From positions 3,751,501 through 3,815,500 of the forward strand of contig NZ_CP041025.1 of NCBI RefSeq assembly GCF_006385135.1: 64,000 nucleotides of DNA. Reading direction: 5' to 3'. The notes under the pieces were generated by a model. It did not search any database and was not told the DNA's origin. It was given only the letters and a program-made list of their open reading frames with translations. This stretch comes from Paremcibacter congregatus (GTDB lineage Bacteria; Pseudomonadota; Alphaproteobacteria; Sphingomonadales; Emcibacteraceae). Made by a program: the position numbers and the translations under genes. Positions 38,638 through 47,524 of the stretch are shown piece by piece. The stretch's first letter is position 1. Each line of letters begins with the position of its first letter.

Positions 38638-39504
38638 CTAGGCCGCCTGACTGCGCAACGCCGCCAGCTGTTGTTCTATTTCCGGCGGCAAACAATCTAC
38701 AGCCGGTAATGTCTCCGGTAATGTTTCCTGCAGCAAGACAGAAGGACAGTTATTTTCATATCCGCCAAGATTGGGGCGATGTACTTTATAGCCGATCAAT
38801 GCCTGTAATTCCGGCGGGAAGGTCGCTGCAACTTTTGGCGGGTAAGCCAGAAACTGATTTTCATACTGTTTCAGCCACCCCAGAGAATAACTGAAAATAA
38901 TACCGGTACGATGTTCAAAATACCGATTGGCCCCGCCACAATGTGTTACTGACCCCAGAAAAATTAGAGCCGACCCCTTCGGCATTTCGGCAACGATGGC
39001 CTCCGCCTCATCCATATCACGGTTCAGGGACGCAAAATGACTTCTGGGCCAAATACGGGTCGCCCCGTTTTCCAACGTAAAATCATCAATCGCCCACATT
39101 ACATTAATCAGATATTCGCAACTTTTCGGGCAGGGCCACATTTCCTCATCCCGGTGTGGCGGTTGTTGCGGCGCCCCGGGATGAATACGCACCGCCTGCC
39201 CCAGGTTAAGCTGATACCAGTCACAATTAGGCCCGAGTATTTCATCAGCAATATAGGAAATATCAGGATGTAACGCCAAATCCTGAGAAGACGGCGCCTT
39301 GGTAAGCAAGGACCCGTAACGCGTGGTATCTTCACCATAAAAGTCGCCCTGACACCGGGGCGTTTTGGCAAACCACTGGTCCAGTTCCTGACTGACGTTG
39401 CTCAGCAGGTCCGGACTGATCATATTTTCAAGGATGACATATCCTTTTGACCGCAAGGTATCGACGGCTTTACGTCTCTTCAATTGTGTTATCCGTTGTT
39501 TCAT
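38638..39504 (-). CDS. Phytanoyl-CoA dioxygenase (PhyH)-family Fe(II)/2-oxoglutarate oxygenase
   Basis: A 288-residue oxygenase with the iron triad His117-x-Asp119 (PPHRDEEMW) and His188 (GSVTHCGGAN), and Arg199 (EHRTGIIFSYSLGW) placed to bind 2-oxoglutarate. It should hydroxylate an organic substrate while converting 2-oxoglutarate to succinate and CO2. Although an ectoine cluster is near, the ectoine-hydroxylase signature (WHSDFETWH type) is absent, so it is not EctD. It lies 139 bp downstream of luxI on the same strand. From general knowledge, PhyH-type genes next to luxI/luxR recur in sphingomonads, with no settled function. The substrate may be an acyl chain or a secondary metabolite; this is inference. 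Confidence 0.85.
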   Translation of the reverse strand: MKQRITQLKRRKAVDTLRSKGYVILENMISPDLLSNVSQELDQWFAKTPRCQGDFYGEDTTRYGSLLTKAPSSQDLALHPDISYIADEILGPNCDWYQLNLGQAVRIHPGAPQQPPHRDEEMWPCPKSCEYLINVMWAIDDFTLENGATRIWPRSHFASLNRDMDEAEAIVAEMPKGSALIFLGSVTHCGGANRYFEHRTGIIFSYSLGWLKQYENQFLAYPPKVAATFPPELQALIGYKVHRPNLGGYENNCPSVLLQETLPETLPAVDCLPPEIEQQLAALRSQAA

Positions 39505-39643
39505 TGTTCTGTCCTCTAAAATTAACTTTTTTGCCTTGTTTCAATCGCCAACCTCCTGGTCAGGACAAAGAGCATCCTGTCGGGCAAAAACGCGTGGTCC
39601 ATCCGGATCATCCACCGCCCTGCAAGACACGCCTTATCCTTCC

Positions 39644-40270
39644 CTAAGCGGCAAGCTGCTTCTGCGGGAGTATCTTAAGCGCCGGATTAAAGTTCCCGGC
39701 CGCACGCCTCAGGGCTTGCAGACCCGCCGGCGTTACCGCCACTTCAAAAGCGCAGATGTTGGTGGATTTATCTTTCTGTGGCAGCCCCAGCGGACTGATA
39801 TCCCAAGCCGCCCGCAAACAATGCTGTAACAAGGGCATACCGACAACCAGAGTTAACTTCTCCCACCCATAAATCAGGGCACATTCGAATATGCCACACA
39901 TAATTTCCTGGATGGCCTTGATGTTCTCCTGCCGGGATTTCAGGGAAGGATTACAGCAATAGCGGGAAATTTCCCAGACGCCTTCCCCGCGGGGAACGCC
40001 TTTCTCACACAAGGAACTAAACAGGTCGGACATAAGATGGGGTTTGATGGTCGGGATCAGCCGCAACGAACTGCGCAAATCCCCGGTGGTATCATCAACC
40101 AAGATCAGATACATCGCATCCTCAGTATCAAACTGGTCTTTTTCCAGGCCATTATCGGCCGTCAAATCCCATTTCAGGCGGTTGATAAAAATCTCGTTCC
40201 GATGCTGAAACATTTGTTTCAGCAGGTTGGCAAAGAGATGTCGGTTTTCTTGATTTATAAGATAGATCAT
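39644..40270 (-). CDS. luxI: Acyl-homoserine-lactone synthase (LuxI family)
   Basis: A 208-residue autoinducer synthase. The invariant residues are present at their standard places: Arg24, Phe28 and Trp34 (HRNEIFINRLKW), Asp45 and Asp48 (EKDQFD), an arginine at 70 (SSLRL), and Glu100 and Arg103 (WEISRY). It should join an acyl group from acyl-ACP or acyl-CoA to S-adenosylmethionine and form an N-acyl-homoserine lactone. The gene has a strong GGAGG site, is 138 bp downstream of luxR on the same strand and 139 bp upstream of the PhyH-type gene. The acyl chain cannot be deduced. No convincing lux box was found upstream. Confidence 0.93.
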   Translation of the reverse strand: MIYLINQENRHLFANLLKQMFQHRNEIFINRLKWDLTADNGLEKDQFDTEDAMYLILVDDTTGDLRSSLRLIPTIKPHLMSDLFSSLCEKGVPRGEGVWEISRYCCNPSLKSRQENIKAIQEIMCGIFECALIYGWEKLTLVVGMPLLQHCLRAAWDISPLGLPQKDKSTNICAFEVAVTPAGLQALRRAAGNFNPALKILPQKQLAA

Positions 40271-40408
40271 ATTTTCCTCCAGTTAAGGTATGGGGAAACT
40301 AGGCTAGATCAAATAAAAACCGCAGAAAACTGGCTTGTTAGGGGGTTGCATTCTTGAAAATAAAGAAACAGAAACAAAAGGCGCAACTTATCGGGGTAGG
40401 CATCCGGA

Positions 40409-41203
40409 TCAGGAAAGATTGATGAACCCTTTGCTGTTATTTCGGCTGATTTGCACATCAAAAAACTTGATCTCCCCCAGGAACAGAGCATGGACGATCG
40501 CCTGGGTGCGAGTGGATACCTTTAGCCGCTTCATGGTTTGCTGAACATGGAAATGCACTGTGCTTTCGCTCACTCCGATAATTCGGCTGATGGCCCAGTC
40601 ACTTTTCCCCTGGGCGACAAACTCCAGGCATTCGCGCTGCCGCGGGGTGAGAATCGGTTTTTTCTGAAGCGGCGTCGTGACCTTCAGCTTCATCGCCGCC
40701 TCATAAAAAAAACACGCCATCAAATGGATACAGTTCAAGGCCCGCGGATCGACACTGCCGGGCTCGAAAACCACCGAACATGATGCGGGGAATCCTTCGG
40801 CCGTATGAATGGGAACGGTGAAACCTTCCCCCAAACCGATCTCCGAGGCTTCATTCAAAATCTTTGTTTGTTCAAAATTGAGACTGGCGCGCCAGGATTC
40901 GTCAGACCAGGTAAAAGGCGTGATCCGCGCCTGAGACGTCATAAAGATCGGATCGATTTTCTGATATTGCTGTTCGCTAAAATGCAGCGCCCATTCAACA
41001 GGATAATTTGTCAGACAAATGGCATAATAGGGAATGTTCAGAGGGTCCACATTGGAGGCACAGACAAAATACCGGCACCCAAGCGCCTTAATGGTTTGCT
41101 CAAATAAATTTGTCAATCCATACAGGTCATCCGCACGTTTGGATTTTTCAATAAACCCCTGCGCCAATGCAAAATAGTCCATGTCATTATACTGCTGGGT
41201 CAT
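40409..41203 (-). CDS. luxR: LuxR-family quorum-sensing regulator
   Basis: A 264-residue protein with an N-terminal autoinducer-binding domain (residues ~25-175) and a C-terminal GerE-type helix-turn-helix (LTPRQRECLEFVAQGKSDWAISRIIGVSE in two blocks, residues ~195-255). Aligned to TraR numbering, the ligand residues are Trp71 (W57), Asp84 (D70), Pro85, Trp99 (W85), Gly127 (G113) and Tyr67 (Y53); the position of TraR Tyr61 is Phe75. It should bind the lactone made by the adjacent LuxI and regulate transcription as a dimer. It is divergent from ectA, with a 664-bp gap between them. Confidence 0.94.
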   Translation of the reverse strand: MTQQYNDMDYFALAQGFIEKSKRADDLYGLTNLFEQTIKALGCRYFVCASNVDPLNIPYYAICLTNYPVEWALHFSEQQYQKIDPIFMTSQARITPFTWSDESWRASLNFEQTKILNEASEIGLGEGFTVPIHTAEGFPASCSVVFEPGSVDPRALNCIHLMACFFYEAAMKLKVTTPLQKKPILTPRQRECLEFVAQGKSDWAISRIIGVSESTVHFHVQQTMKRLKVSTRTQAIVHALFLGEIKFFDVQISRNNSKGFINLS

Positions 41204-41867
41204 ATCTCACAAACCAATACCCCCATAATCCCGCCTAAACTTCATGCTCTGTCTTGATTTACAAGCTTCTATAGAGTGGTGATTCTACGACACCCATACC
41301 CTAAGCTGTATTCATCATGAACAAATGTCAACAAAAAATCCTTTAGATATAAACTCTTATATATCATAATCCGGTAATGAAAAGAGAAATCATTTATCGA
41401 TACAATACCACAATGACATACCAAAGGTTATTTTTACTTCCCTGTAAGGAAGATATATATCCCATATCCAACAAAGCCGGGCCACTAAAAAGAGACAAAG
41501 CCTTTTTGCCAGGTCTAAAGATGTAGACCTGCACCTTACTGACTCAAATCTCCGGGAACAGACCACATGAGCATTTATAAAAATATACAAACGTAAAATT
41601 TGTCTTTTACTGCATAGCTTTACTACACCTCTCGATCACACCCCGCCGCACTATCAGCTGCTTGAACCTTGTCACTCCAGAAAACCGTCCTATATAATGC
41701 TTCGATGTCTAAACATGAAGTAATTAGATTACGAAGGACTATTGAAGGTAAAATTATTAATTTTGGTGGTTACAATACAAATATCTTTGCTGTATAGTGC
41801 CGGCAGCGGTGAAAATCCTGCAGTTTTTATTTTGAATACTAAATGAAATGAATTGAACTGAATTAAT
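41204..41867. other. AT-rich divergent region between luxR and ectA (664 bp)
   Basis: Gene-free by my reading; short frames (one of 66 codons on the minus strand near 41390-41590) lack start signals and family resemblance. It is markedly AT-rich and should hold the promoters for luxR and the ect operon. I see no MarR-type ectR gene, which commonly precedes ectA, and no clear 20-bp lux box. Confidence 0.7.
41770..41798 (+). promoter_or_regulatory. Putative sigma-70-type ectA promoter
   Basis: TTACAA (41770-41775), a 17-bp spacer and TATAGT (41793-41798), about 70 bases before the ectA start. Fit to consensus is reasonable; the long untranslated leader and the weak ribosome-binding site of ectA are noted. 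Confidence 0.4.
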
Positions 41868-42383
41868 ATGACGAACATAAAAGAACAGGCGCTTGCCCTG
41901 CGCAGGCCTGTATCAGAAGATGGCGCCGCCGTATTTCAGTTAATCCGACAATGCCCGCCGCTTGACCCCAATTCGCTATATTGCAACCTGCTGCAATGTA
42001 GCCATTTCGCCGCGACCTCTGTTGCGGCCTTCGATACAGATCAACTAGTTGGCTTTATTTCCGGCTATATTATTCCAGACCGCCCGAACACCCTGTTCAT
42101 CTGGCAGGTGGCTGTAGGCGAGACGGCCCGGGGATCCGGTCTGGCGACCAAGATGCTGCACCATATCGTACAGCGCCCCACGTGCCAGGCGGTAACCCAT
42201 ATGGAAACGACCATCACACAGGACAATCAGGCGTCCTGGGCTCTGTTTGAGCGATTTGCCGACAAGATAGGAGCCGAGGTCACATCCTCGGTCATGTTTG
42301 ATCGTGACACGCATTTCGCCGGAGAACACGATTCAGAACATCGGGTCAAAATTGGCCCCTTCCACCTAAATTCCGAGGCTTAA
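41868..42383 (+). CDS. ectA: L-2,4-diaminobutyrate N-gamma-acetyltransferase
   Basis: A 171-residue GNAT acetyltransferase. Substrate-side wording typical of EctA is present (RRPVSEDGAAVFQLI, CPPLDPNSLYCNLLQCSHF in two blocks), and VAVGETARGSGLATKML is the acetyl-CoA pyrophosphate loop. It acetylates diaminobutyrate to N-gamma-acetyl-diaminobutyrate, the second step of ectoine synthesis. Order ectA-ectB-ectC-ask is as in many halotolerant proteobacteria. The ribosome-binding site is weak. Expression is expected to rise with salinity, but no regulator of the EctR type is seen. Confidence 0.93.
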   Translation: MTNIKEQALALRRPVSEDGAAVFQLIRQCPPLDPNSLYCNLLQCSHFAATSVAAFDTDQLVGFISGYIIPDRPNTLFIWQVAVGETARGSGLATKMLHHIVQRPTCQAVTHMETTITQDNQASWALFERFADKIGAEVTSSVMFDRDTHFAGEHDSEHRVKIGPFHLNSEA

Positions 42384-42427
42384 CGTAACGATCCGTTATC
42401 CCGACAGTATGACTTTTCATGAGATGA

Positions 42428-43750
<1,323 letters not shown>

Positions 43751-43757
43751 AGACATT

Positions 43758-43786
43758 GGCCTGTCGCCAACACTAAGCGGCAGGCC
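43758..43786 (+). other. Intergenic hairpin between ectB and ectC
   Basis: Nine-bp stem with one G-U pair (GGCCTGTCG 43758-43766 with CGGCAGGCC 43778-43786), 11-base loop, beginning 7 bases after the ectB stop. There is no immediate U-tract, so it is likelier an RNA-stability or partial-termination element than a full terminator. Confidence 0.55.
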
Positions 43787-43837
43787 CCGTCACAAGTATT
43801 ATATTAAAAGAATAACGAGTTCACAGGATTTATATAC

Positions 43838-44227
43838 ATGATCGTACGCACCCTACAGGACGCCGAAAAAACCGACCGCAAAGTTGTATCCCCCGACGGC
43901 AACTGGGACAGCACCCGGCTGTTGCTGAAAGAAGATAACATGGGGTTCTCCTTCCATATCACCACCATCTATGCTGGCGCGGATTTTGGCATGCATTATC
44001 AGAACCATCTGGAATCGGTTTACTGCATGTCCGGTACAGGGGAAATTGAAACAGTTGCCGACGGTAAAAAATATCCCATTGCACCGGGCACAGCCTATTT
44101 CCTCGACAAGCACGACAAACATATTTTGCGGGCCTTTACGGAAATGAAAATGGCCTGTGTTTTTAACCCGCCCGTCACAGGCAAGGAAGTCCATAACGCC
44201 GAAGGCGCCTATGAACTAGAAGGCTAA
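43838..44227 (+). CDS. ectC: L-ectoine synthase
   Basis: A 129-residue cupin enzyme that closes N-gamma-acetyl-diaminobutyrate to ectoine with loss of water. The expected iron ligands are in place: Glu59 (NHLESVYC), Tyr87 (GTAYFLD) and His95 ([10 protein letters not shown]), offset by two from the numbering of characterised EctC proteins. The product is the compatible solute that protects against osmotic stress. It is preceded by an 87-bp gap with a hairpin and followed by a 346-bp gap before ask, so the ect run is looser than usual. No ectoine hydroxylase gene is present nearby. Confidence 0.95.
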   Translation: MIVRTLQDAEKTDRKVVSPDGNWDSTRLLLKEDNMGFSFHITTIYAGADFGMHYQNHLESVYCMSGTGEIETVADGKKYPIAPGTAYFLDKHDKHILRAFTEMKMACVFNPPVTGKEVHNAEGAYELEG

Positions 44228-44573
44228 GCCAACCCGGCCGCCTTTCAGGGAGACGAGATGAAGACACAACTCTATTATTCTCCGGATCCATACAGAAATC
44301 TGATCCCGACATGCGGGCGGCACATGCCCCGCCTGTCGGGGCATCATTCATGGCGTTTTCGGCATACTGACACCACATCAGCATATGCCCAAGCCGCCCT
44401 GTTTCACCCGATGCGCGCCACACCGCATCCCTCGCCGGCTTCAGAACGCCGGGTACCGTCGCAGGGCGGGAATGCCCGGCACACCGACAGTATCGCCGGA
44501 AACACAATAAAGCCATCGTGCACCATATGTAACACCCGCAGCGCGAAAAAATTTGACCATAAGGACTACTACA
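44228..44573. other. ectC-ask intergenic region (346 bp)
   Basis: An unusually long interval inside the ect cluster. It contains a pair of overlapping hairpins near its start and a small open frame with a plausible ribosome-binding site that runs into ask. No promoter consensus is obvious. It may be a leader that sets ask expression apart from ectABC, or the remnant of a lost gene. Confidence 0.55.
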
Positions 44574-44587
44574 ATGGGACGTCATAA
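44258..44587 (+). CDS. Possible small leader ORF overlapping ask
   Basis: A 109-codon frame with GGGAGACGAG directly before its ATG and a stop that falls 14 bases inside ask. The protein is rich in Pro, His, Arg and Ser, has no recognised domain, and its composition looks more like non-coding sequence than the neighbouring genes. It could be a leader peptide coupling translation to ask, a gene remnant, or chance. Confidence 0.22.
   Translation: MKTQLYYSPDPYRNLIPTCGRHMPRLSGHHSWRFRHTDTTSAYAQAALFHPMRATPHPSPASERRVPSQGGNARHTDSIAGNTIKPSCTICNTRSAKKFDHKDYYNGTS
44307..44343 (+). promoter_or_regulatory. Two mutually exclusive RNA hairpins upstream of ask
   Basis: Hairpin A: CGACA (44307-44311) with TGTCG (44334-44338), continued after one mismatch by GCGGG (44313-44317) with CCCGC (44328-44332). 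Hairpin B: TGCCCCG (44325-44331) with CGGGGCA (44337-44343), 5-base loop. They share bases 44325-44338 and cannot coexist, an arrangement seen in attenuators. Neither is followed by a U-run. Confidence 0.4.
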
Positions 44588-46016
44588 TGTAGAAAAAATC
44601 GGCGGAACCTCGATGAATGATTATCAGGCGGTTCGCGATAATATTATTTTCAAACCAGCTACCGAAGGCGACCTGTATCAGCGGGTCTTCGTGGTATCCG
44701 CCTATGGCGGGCTCACTGATCTTCTGCTGGAAAACAAGAAAACCGGACAACCAGGGGTCTTTGGCCTGTTCGCCAGCAGCATCAACGATACAGGCTGGCA
44801 GGAAGCGCTGCTCAAATTACGCCAGCGAGTCTATCAGATCAACACCGAGCTGTTCGGAGAAGGACCGCTTCTTGATAAGGCCAATGCCTTTATCACCGCC
44901 CGGCTCGACAGCAGCGCCCAGTGCCTGACCGATCTGCAACGCCTGTGTCGCCACGGCCATTTCGCCCTGGACATGCATCTGGACACCGTGCGGGAAATGC
45001 TCGCCAGCATTGGTGAAGCCCACAGCGCCTGGAACATGGCTCATCTGCTGGAACGTGACGGCGTGAATGCCTGCTTCGTCGACCTGACCGGATGGCAGAC
45101 CGAAGAACATCATTCCCTGGACGAACGGGTTACAGAAGCCTTCAAGACCATAGATCTGGCCAAACAGCTGCCGGTCGTGACCGGGTATGCCCATAGTGAA
45201 GACGGCCTGATGTCCACCTTTAACCGTGGCTATAGCGAGATGACCTTCAGCCGCATCGCCGTGCTGACAGAAGCCAGCGAAGCCGTGATCCACAAGGAAT
45301 TCCACCTCAGCACCGCCGACCCGCGCATGGTCGGGGAAGATAACGCCGTGCCCATCGGCCGGACGAATTATGACGTGGCTGACCAGTTGGCCAATCTTGG
45401 TATGGAAGCGATCCACCCCAAGGCGGCCAAAGGCCTGCGCCAGAACGATATTCCCTTGCGGGTGAAAAATACATTCGAGCCCGAGCATACCGGCACCCTG
45501 ATCACCGGCGATTATGTCAGCCGCACCCCGCGGGTGGAAATTATCGCCGGCTGTAAAAGCATCTATGCCCTGGAGATTTTCGATCAGGATATGGCGGGCA
45601 TGCTGGACCGGTATGACAGCCATTTTCTCAAACTGATCAATCAGTATAAGGCCCATATTGTCGCGAAAGACATTAACGCCAATACGATCACCCATTATTT
45701 GTCGACAAACCTGAAAGTGATCAAACGCATTCGCCGCGCCCTCGGGGAAGCCTTCCCCGAAGCGGAAATGAACCAACGCAAGGTCGCCATTGTATCGACC
45801 ATCGGCAGCGACATGCAGATTTCCGGCATTCTCGCCAAGGCCGTCGGGGTTCTTGCCGACGAAAAGATCAATGTTCTGGCCCTGCATCAATCCATGCGGC
45901 AGGTCGATATTCAGTTTGTTGTTGACGAAAATGATTACCAGCCGGCGATCAAGGCGCTGCACAGCAGCCTGATTGAAATCGACGATCATGGCCGGGCCCT
46001 GTGTCTCGCCTCGTAA
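44574..46016 (+). CDS. ask: Ectoine-cluster aspartate kinase
   Basis: A 480-residue aspartokinase from ATG 44574 (MGRHNVEKIGGTSM), chosen because AAGGA precedes it and KIGGTS is the kinase N-terminal motif; an in-frame ATG seven codons earlier is rejected. The catalytic domain (residues ~1-320, with EAIHPKAAKGLRQNDIPLRVKN in two blocks) is followed by ACT domains (AIVSTIGSDMQISGILAKAV). It phosphorylates aspartate to supply aspartate semialdehyde for ectoine. The ENKKTGQPGVF insertion near residue 50 is a mark of the ectoine-specific Ask group, reported to resist feedback inhibition. It is separated from ectC by 346 bp and from the symporter by 40 bp. Confidence 0.93.
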   Translation: MGRHNVEKIGGTSMNDYQAVRDNIIFKPATEGDLYQRVFVVSAYGGLTDLLLENKKTGQPGVFGLFASSINDTGWQEALLKLRQRVYQINTELFGEGPLLDKANAFITARLDSSAQCLTDLQRLCRHGHFALDMHLDTVREMLASIGEAHSAWNMAHLLERDGVNACFVDLTGWQTEEHHSLDERVTEAFKTIDLAKQLPVVTGYAHSEDGLMSTFNRGYSEMTFSRIAVLTEASEAVIHKEFHLSTADPRMVGEDNAVPIGRTNYDVADQLANLGMEAIHPKAAKGLRQNDIPLRVKNTFEPEHTGTLITGDYVSRTPRVEIIAGCKSIYALEIFDQDMAGMLDRYDSHFLKLINQYKAHIVAKDINANTITHYLSTNLKVIKRIRRALGEAFPEAEMNQRKVAIVSTIGSDMQISGILAKAVGVLADEKINVLALHQSMRQVDIQFVVDENDYQPAIKALHSSLIEIDDHGRALCLAS

Positions 46017-46056
46017 CCATGTAATGACATCCCTCTTAACAGTGTAAGTTAAAAAA

Positions 46057-47496
46057 ATGATTATTTCTTTTATTGGATTTTTACTGATTTTCACACTGAT
46101 CGGGGTGTCTTCGGCCTGGAAAAGTAAAGGCACAAAACAGGATTATTATCTGGCCAGCGGTTCGGTGAAGCCCTGGCTCGTGGGGTTGTCCGCCGTGGCA
46201 ACGAACAACAGCGGCTATATGTTTATCGGCATTATCGGATATGTCTATGTAACCGGCCTGGCTTCGATCTGGCTGATGATTGGCTGGATTGCCGGCGATT
46301 TCATGGCCTCCATGTTTGTGCATTCGCGGCTGAAATCGGCGACAACCCGCACCGGGGAAGTCAGTTACGCCGGGGTACTCAGTAACTGGTACGGCGGCCA
46401 TAATTCGACCCTGCAACGTCTGATCGGCGGCATTTCTCTTCTATTTCTGCTTGCCTATGCCAGCGCACAACTGGTGGCCGGCAGCAAGGCGCTCCATGTC
46501 CTGCTCGACTGGCCGACCTGGGTTGGCGCCGTGGTCGGCGCCGTTCTTGTGACGCTATATTGTTTTGCCGGCGGCATTCGCGCCTCCATCTGGACGGACG
46601 CCGCCCAGTCAATTGTGATGATTTTCGCCATGGCGTTAATGCTGGTAACGGTCACCCTGTCCCTTGGCGGCATTGATGGCGTGATCCTTAAAATGGAGGC
46701 CGTCGACGGTTTTCTCGCCCTCTTTCCCAGAGATCTGGTGATCCCGGGACTGGGCGGCGGCCTGCTGTTCGCCATCAGCTGGATTTTCGCCGGACTGTCG
46801 GTGATCGGCCAACCTCATATCATGGTGCGCTTCATGGCGCTGAAAGACAACAACATGATGCGGCGGGCCCGGATCTGGTATTATTTGTGGTTCTTCGCCT
46901 TCTATCTGATGGCGATCGGCGTCGGGATGCTGTCGCGGGTCTATCTGACCGATGTCGGCGCCTTTGATGCGGAACTGGCCTTGCCGACCATGGCACAACA
47001 GCTGCTGCCGCCGGTATTGGTCGGGCTTATTCTGGCGGGGATTTTCGCCGCCACCATGTCCACTGCCGATTCCCTGGTGCTCAGCTGTTCGGCCGCCATC
47101 ACCCATGATCTGCTGCCTCATAAAATAGAAAACACCACACTTATTAAATTGATGACAGTGCTGATCACGCTCGGCGCCCTCGGCGGCGCGCTGATGAACA
47201 GCCAGAGCGTTTTCAGTCTGGTGGTCATGGCCTGGTCGGGATTGGCCAGCGCCTTCGCGCCGTTGCTGATCATCCTCTCTCTCGGGAAACATCCCGGGCG
47301 GCAGGCCAGCATCATCGCCATATTCACCGGTCTGGGTGTGGCACTGCTGTGGCGCTATCTCGGGTGGCACAACGCCATCTATGAAGGCCTGCCGGGCATT
47401 CTCAGCGGTCTTATGGTGCTCGGGCTGGCTCTTCTGGCAAGCTCCGGCGCGGCGGCACCGTCATCGCCAGAAAAGGAAGCCCGATCCAGCGAATAA
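46057..47496 (+). CDS. Sodium:solute symporter (SSS family)
   Basis: A 479-residue membrane protein with about 13 helices. LSAVATNNSGYMFIGIIGYVYV (residues ~48-69, two blocks) and the TMSTADSLVLSCSAAITHDLL region near 330 carry the Na+-site pattern of PutP-like symporters. The family imports proline, betaine, pantothenate or other solutes with sodium. Position 40 bp after ask makes it the probable last gene of the ect operon and a candidate ectoine or betaine uptake or recovery system; the substrate is inferred. It ends 28 bp from the convergent glutamate-synthase-like gene. Confidence 0.9.
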   Translation: MIISFIGFLLIFTLIGVSSAWKSKGTKQDYYLASGSVKPWLVGLSAVATNNSGYMFIGIIGYVYVTGLASIWLMIGWIAGDFMASMFVHSRLKSATTRTGEVSYAGVLSNWYGGHNSTLQRLIGGISLLFLLAYASAQLVAGSKALHVLLDWPTWVGAVVGAVLVTLYCFAGGIRASIWTDAAQSIVMIFAMALMLVTVTLSLGGIDGVILKMEAVDGFLALFPRDLVIPGLGGGLLFAISWIFAGLSVIGQPHIMVRFMALKDNNMMRRARIWYYLWFFAFYLMAIGVGMLSRVYLTDVGAFDAELALPTMAQQLLPPVLVGLILAGIFAATMSTADSLVLSCSAAITHDLLPHKIENTTLIKLMTVLITLGALGGALMNSQSVFSLVVMAWSGLASAFAPLLIILSLGKHPGRQASIIAIFTGLGVALLWRYLGWHNAIYEGLPGILSGLMVLGLALLASSGAAAPSSPEKEARSSE

Positions 47497-47524
47497 GAGA
47501 TTTGATTCCGTCCAAGAACCGGAC

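Noticed and set aside
38638-39504. Ectoine hydroxylase (EctD)
   Set aside because: The gene is a PhyH-family oxygenase near an ectoine cluster, but the EctD signature around the iron ligands is missing and it is co-oriented with luxI rather than ectABC.
40271-40408. Lux box upstream of luxI
   Set aside because: I looked for a ~20-bp dyad and found only a small CTAG-G-CTAG element, too short and not of the expected form.
41390-41590. 66-codon open frame in the luxR-ectA gap
   Set aside because: No ribosome-binding site, no domain, and it lies in AT-rich regulatory sequence.
44817-46133. 438-codon open frame opposite ask
   Set aside because: Antisense to a complete aspartokinase with intact motifs; composition is that of a shadow frame.
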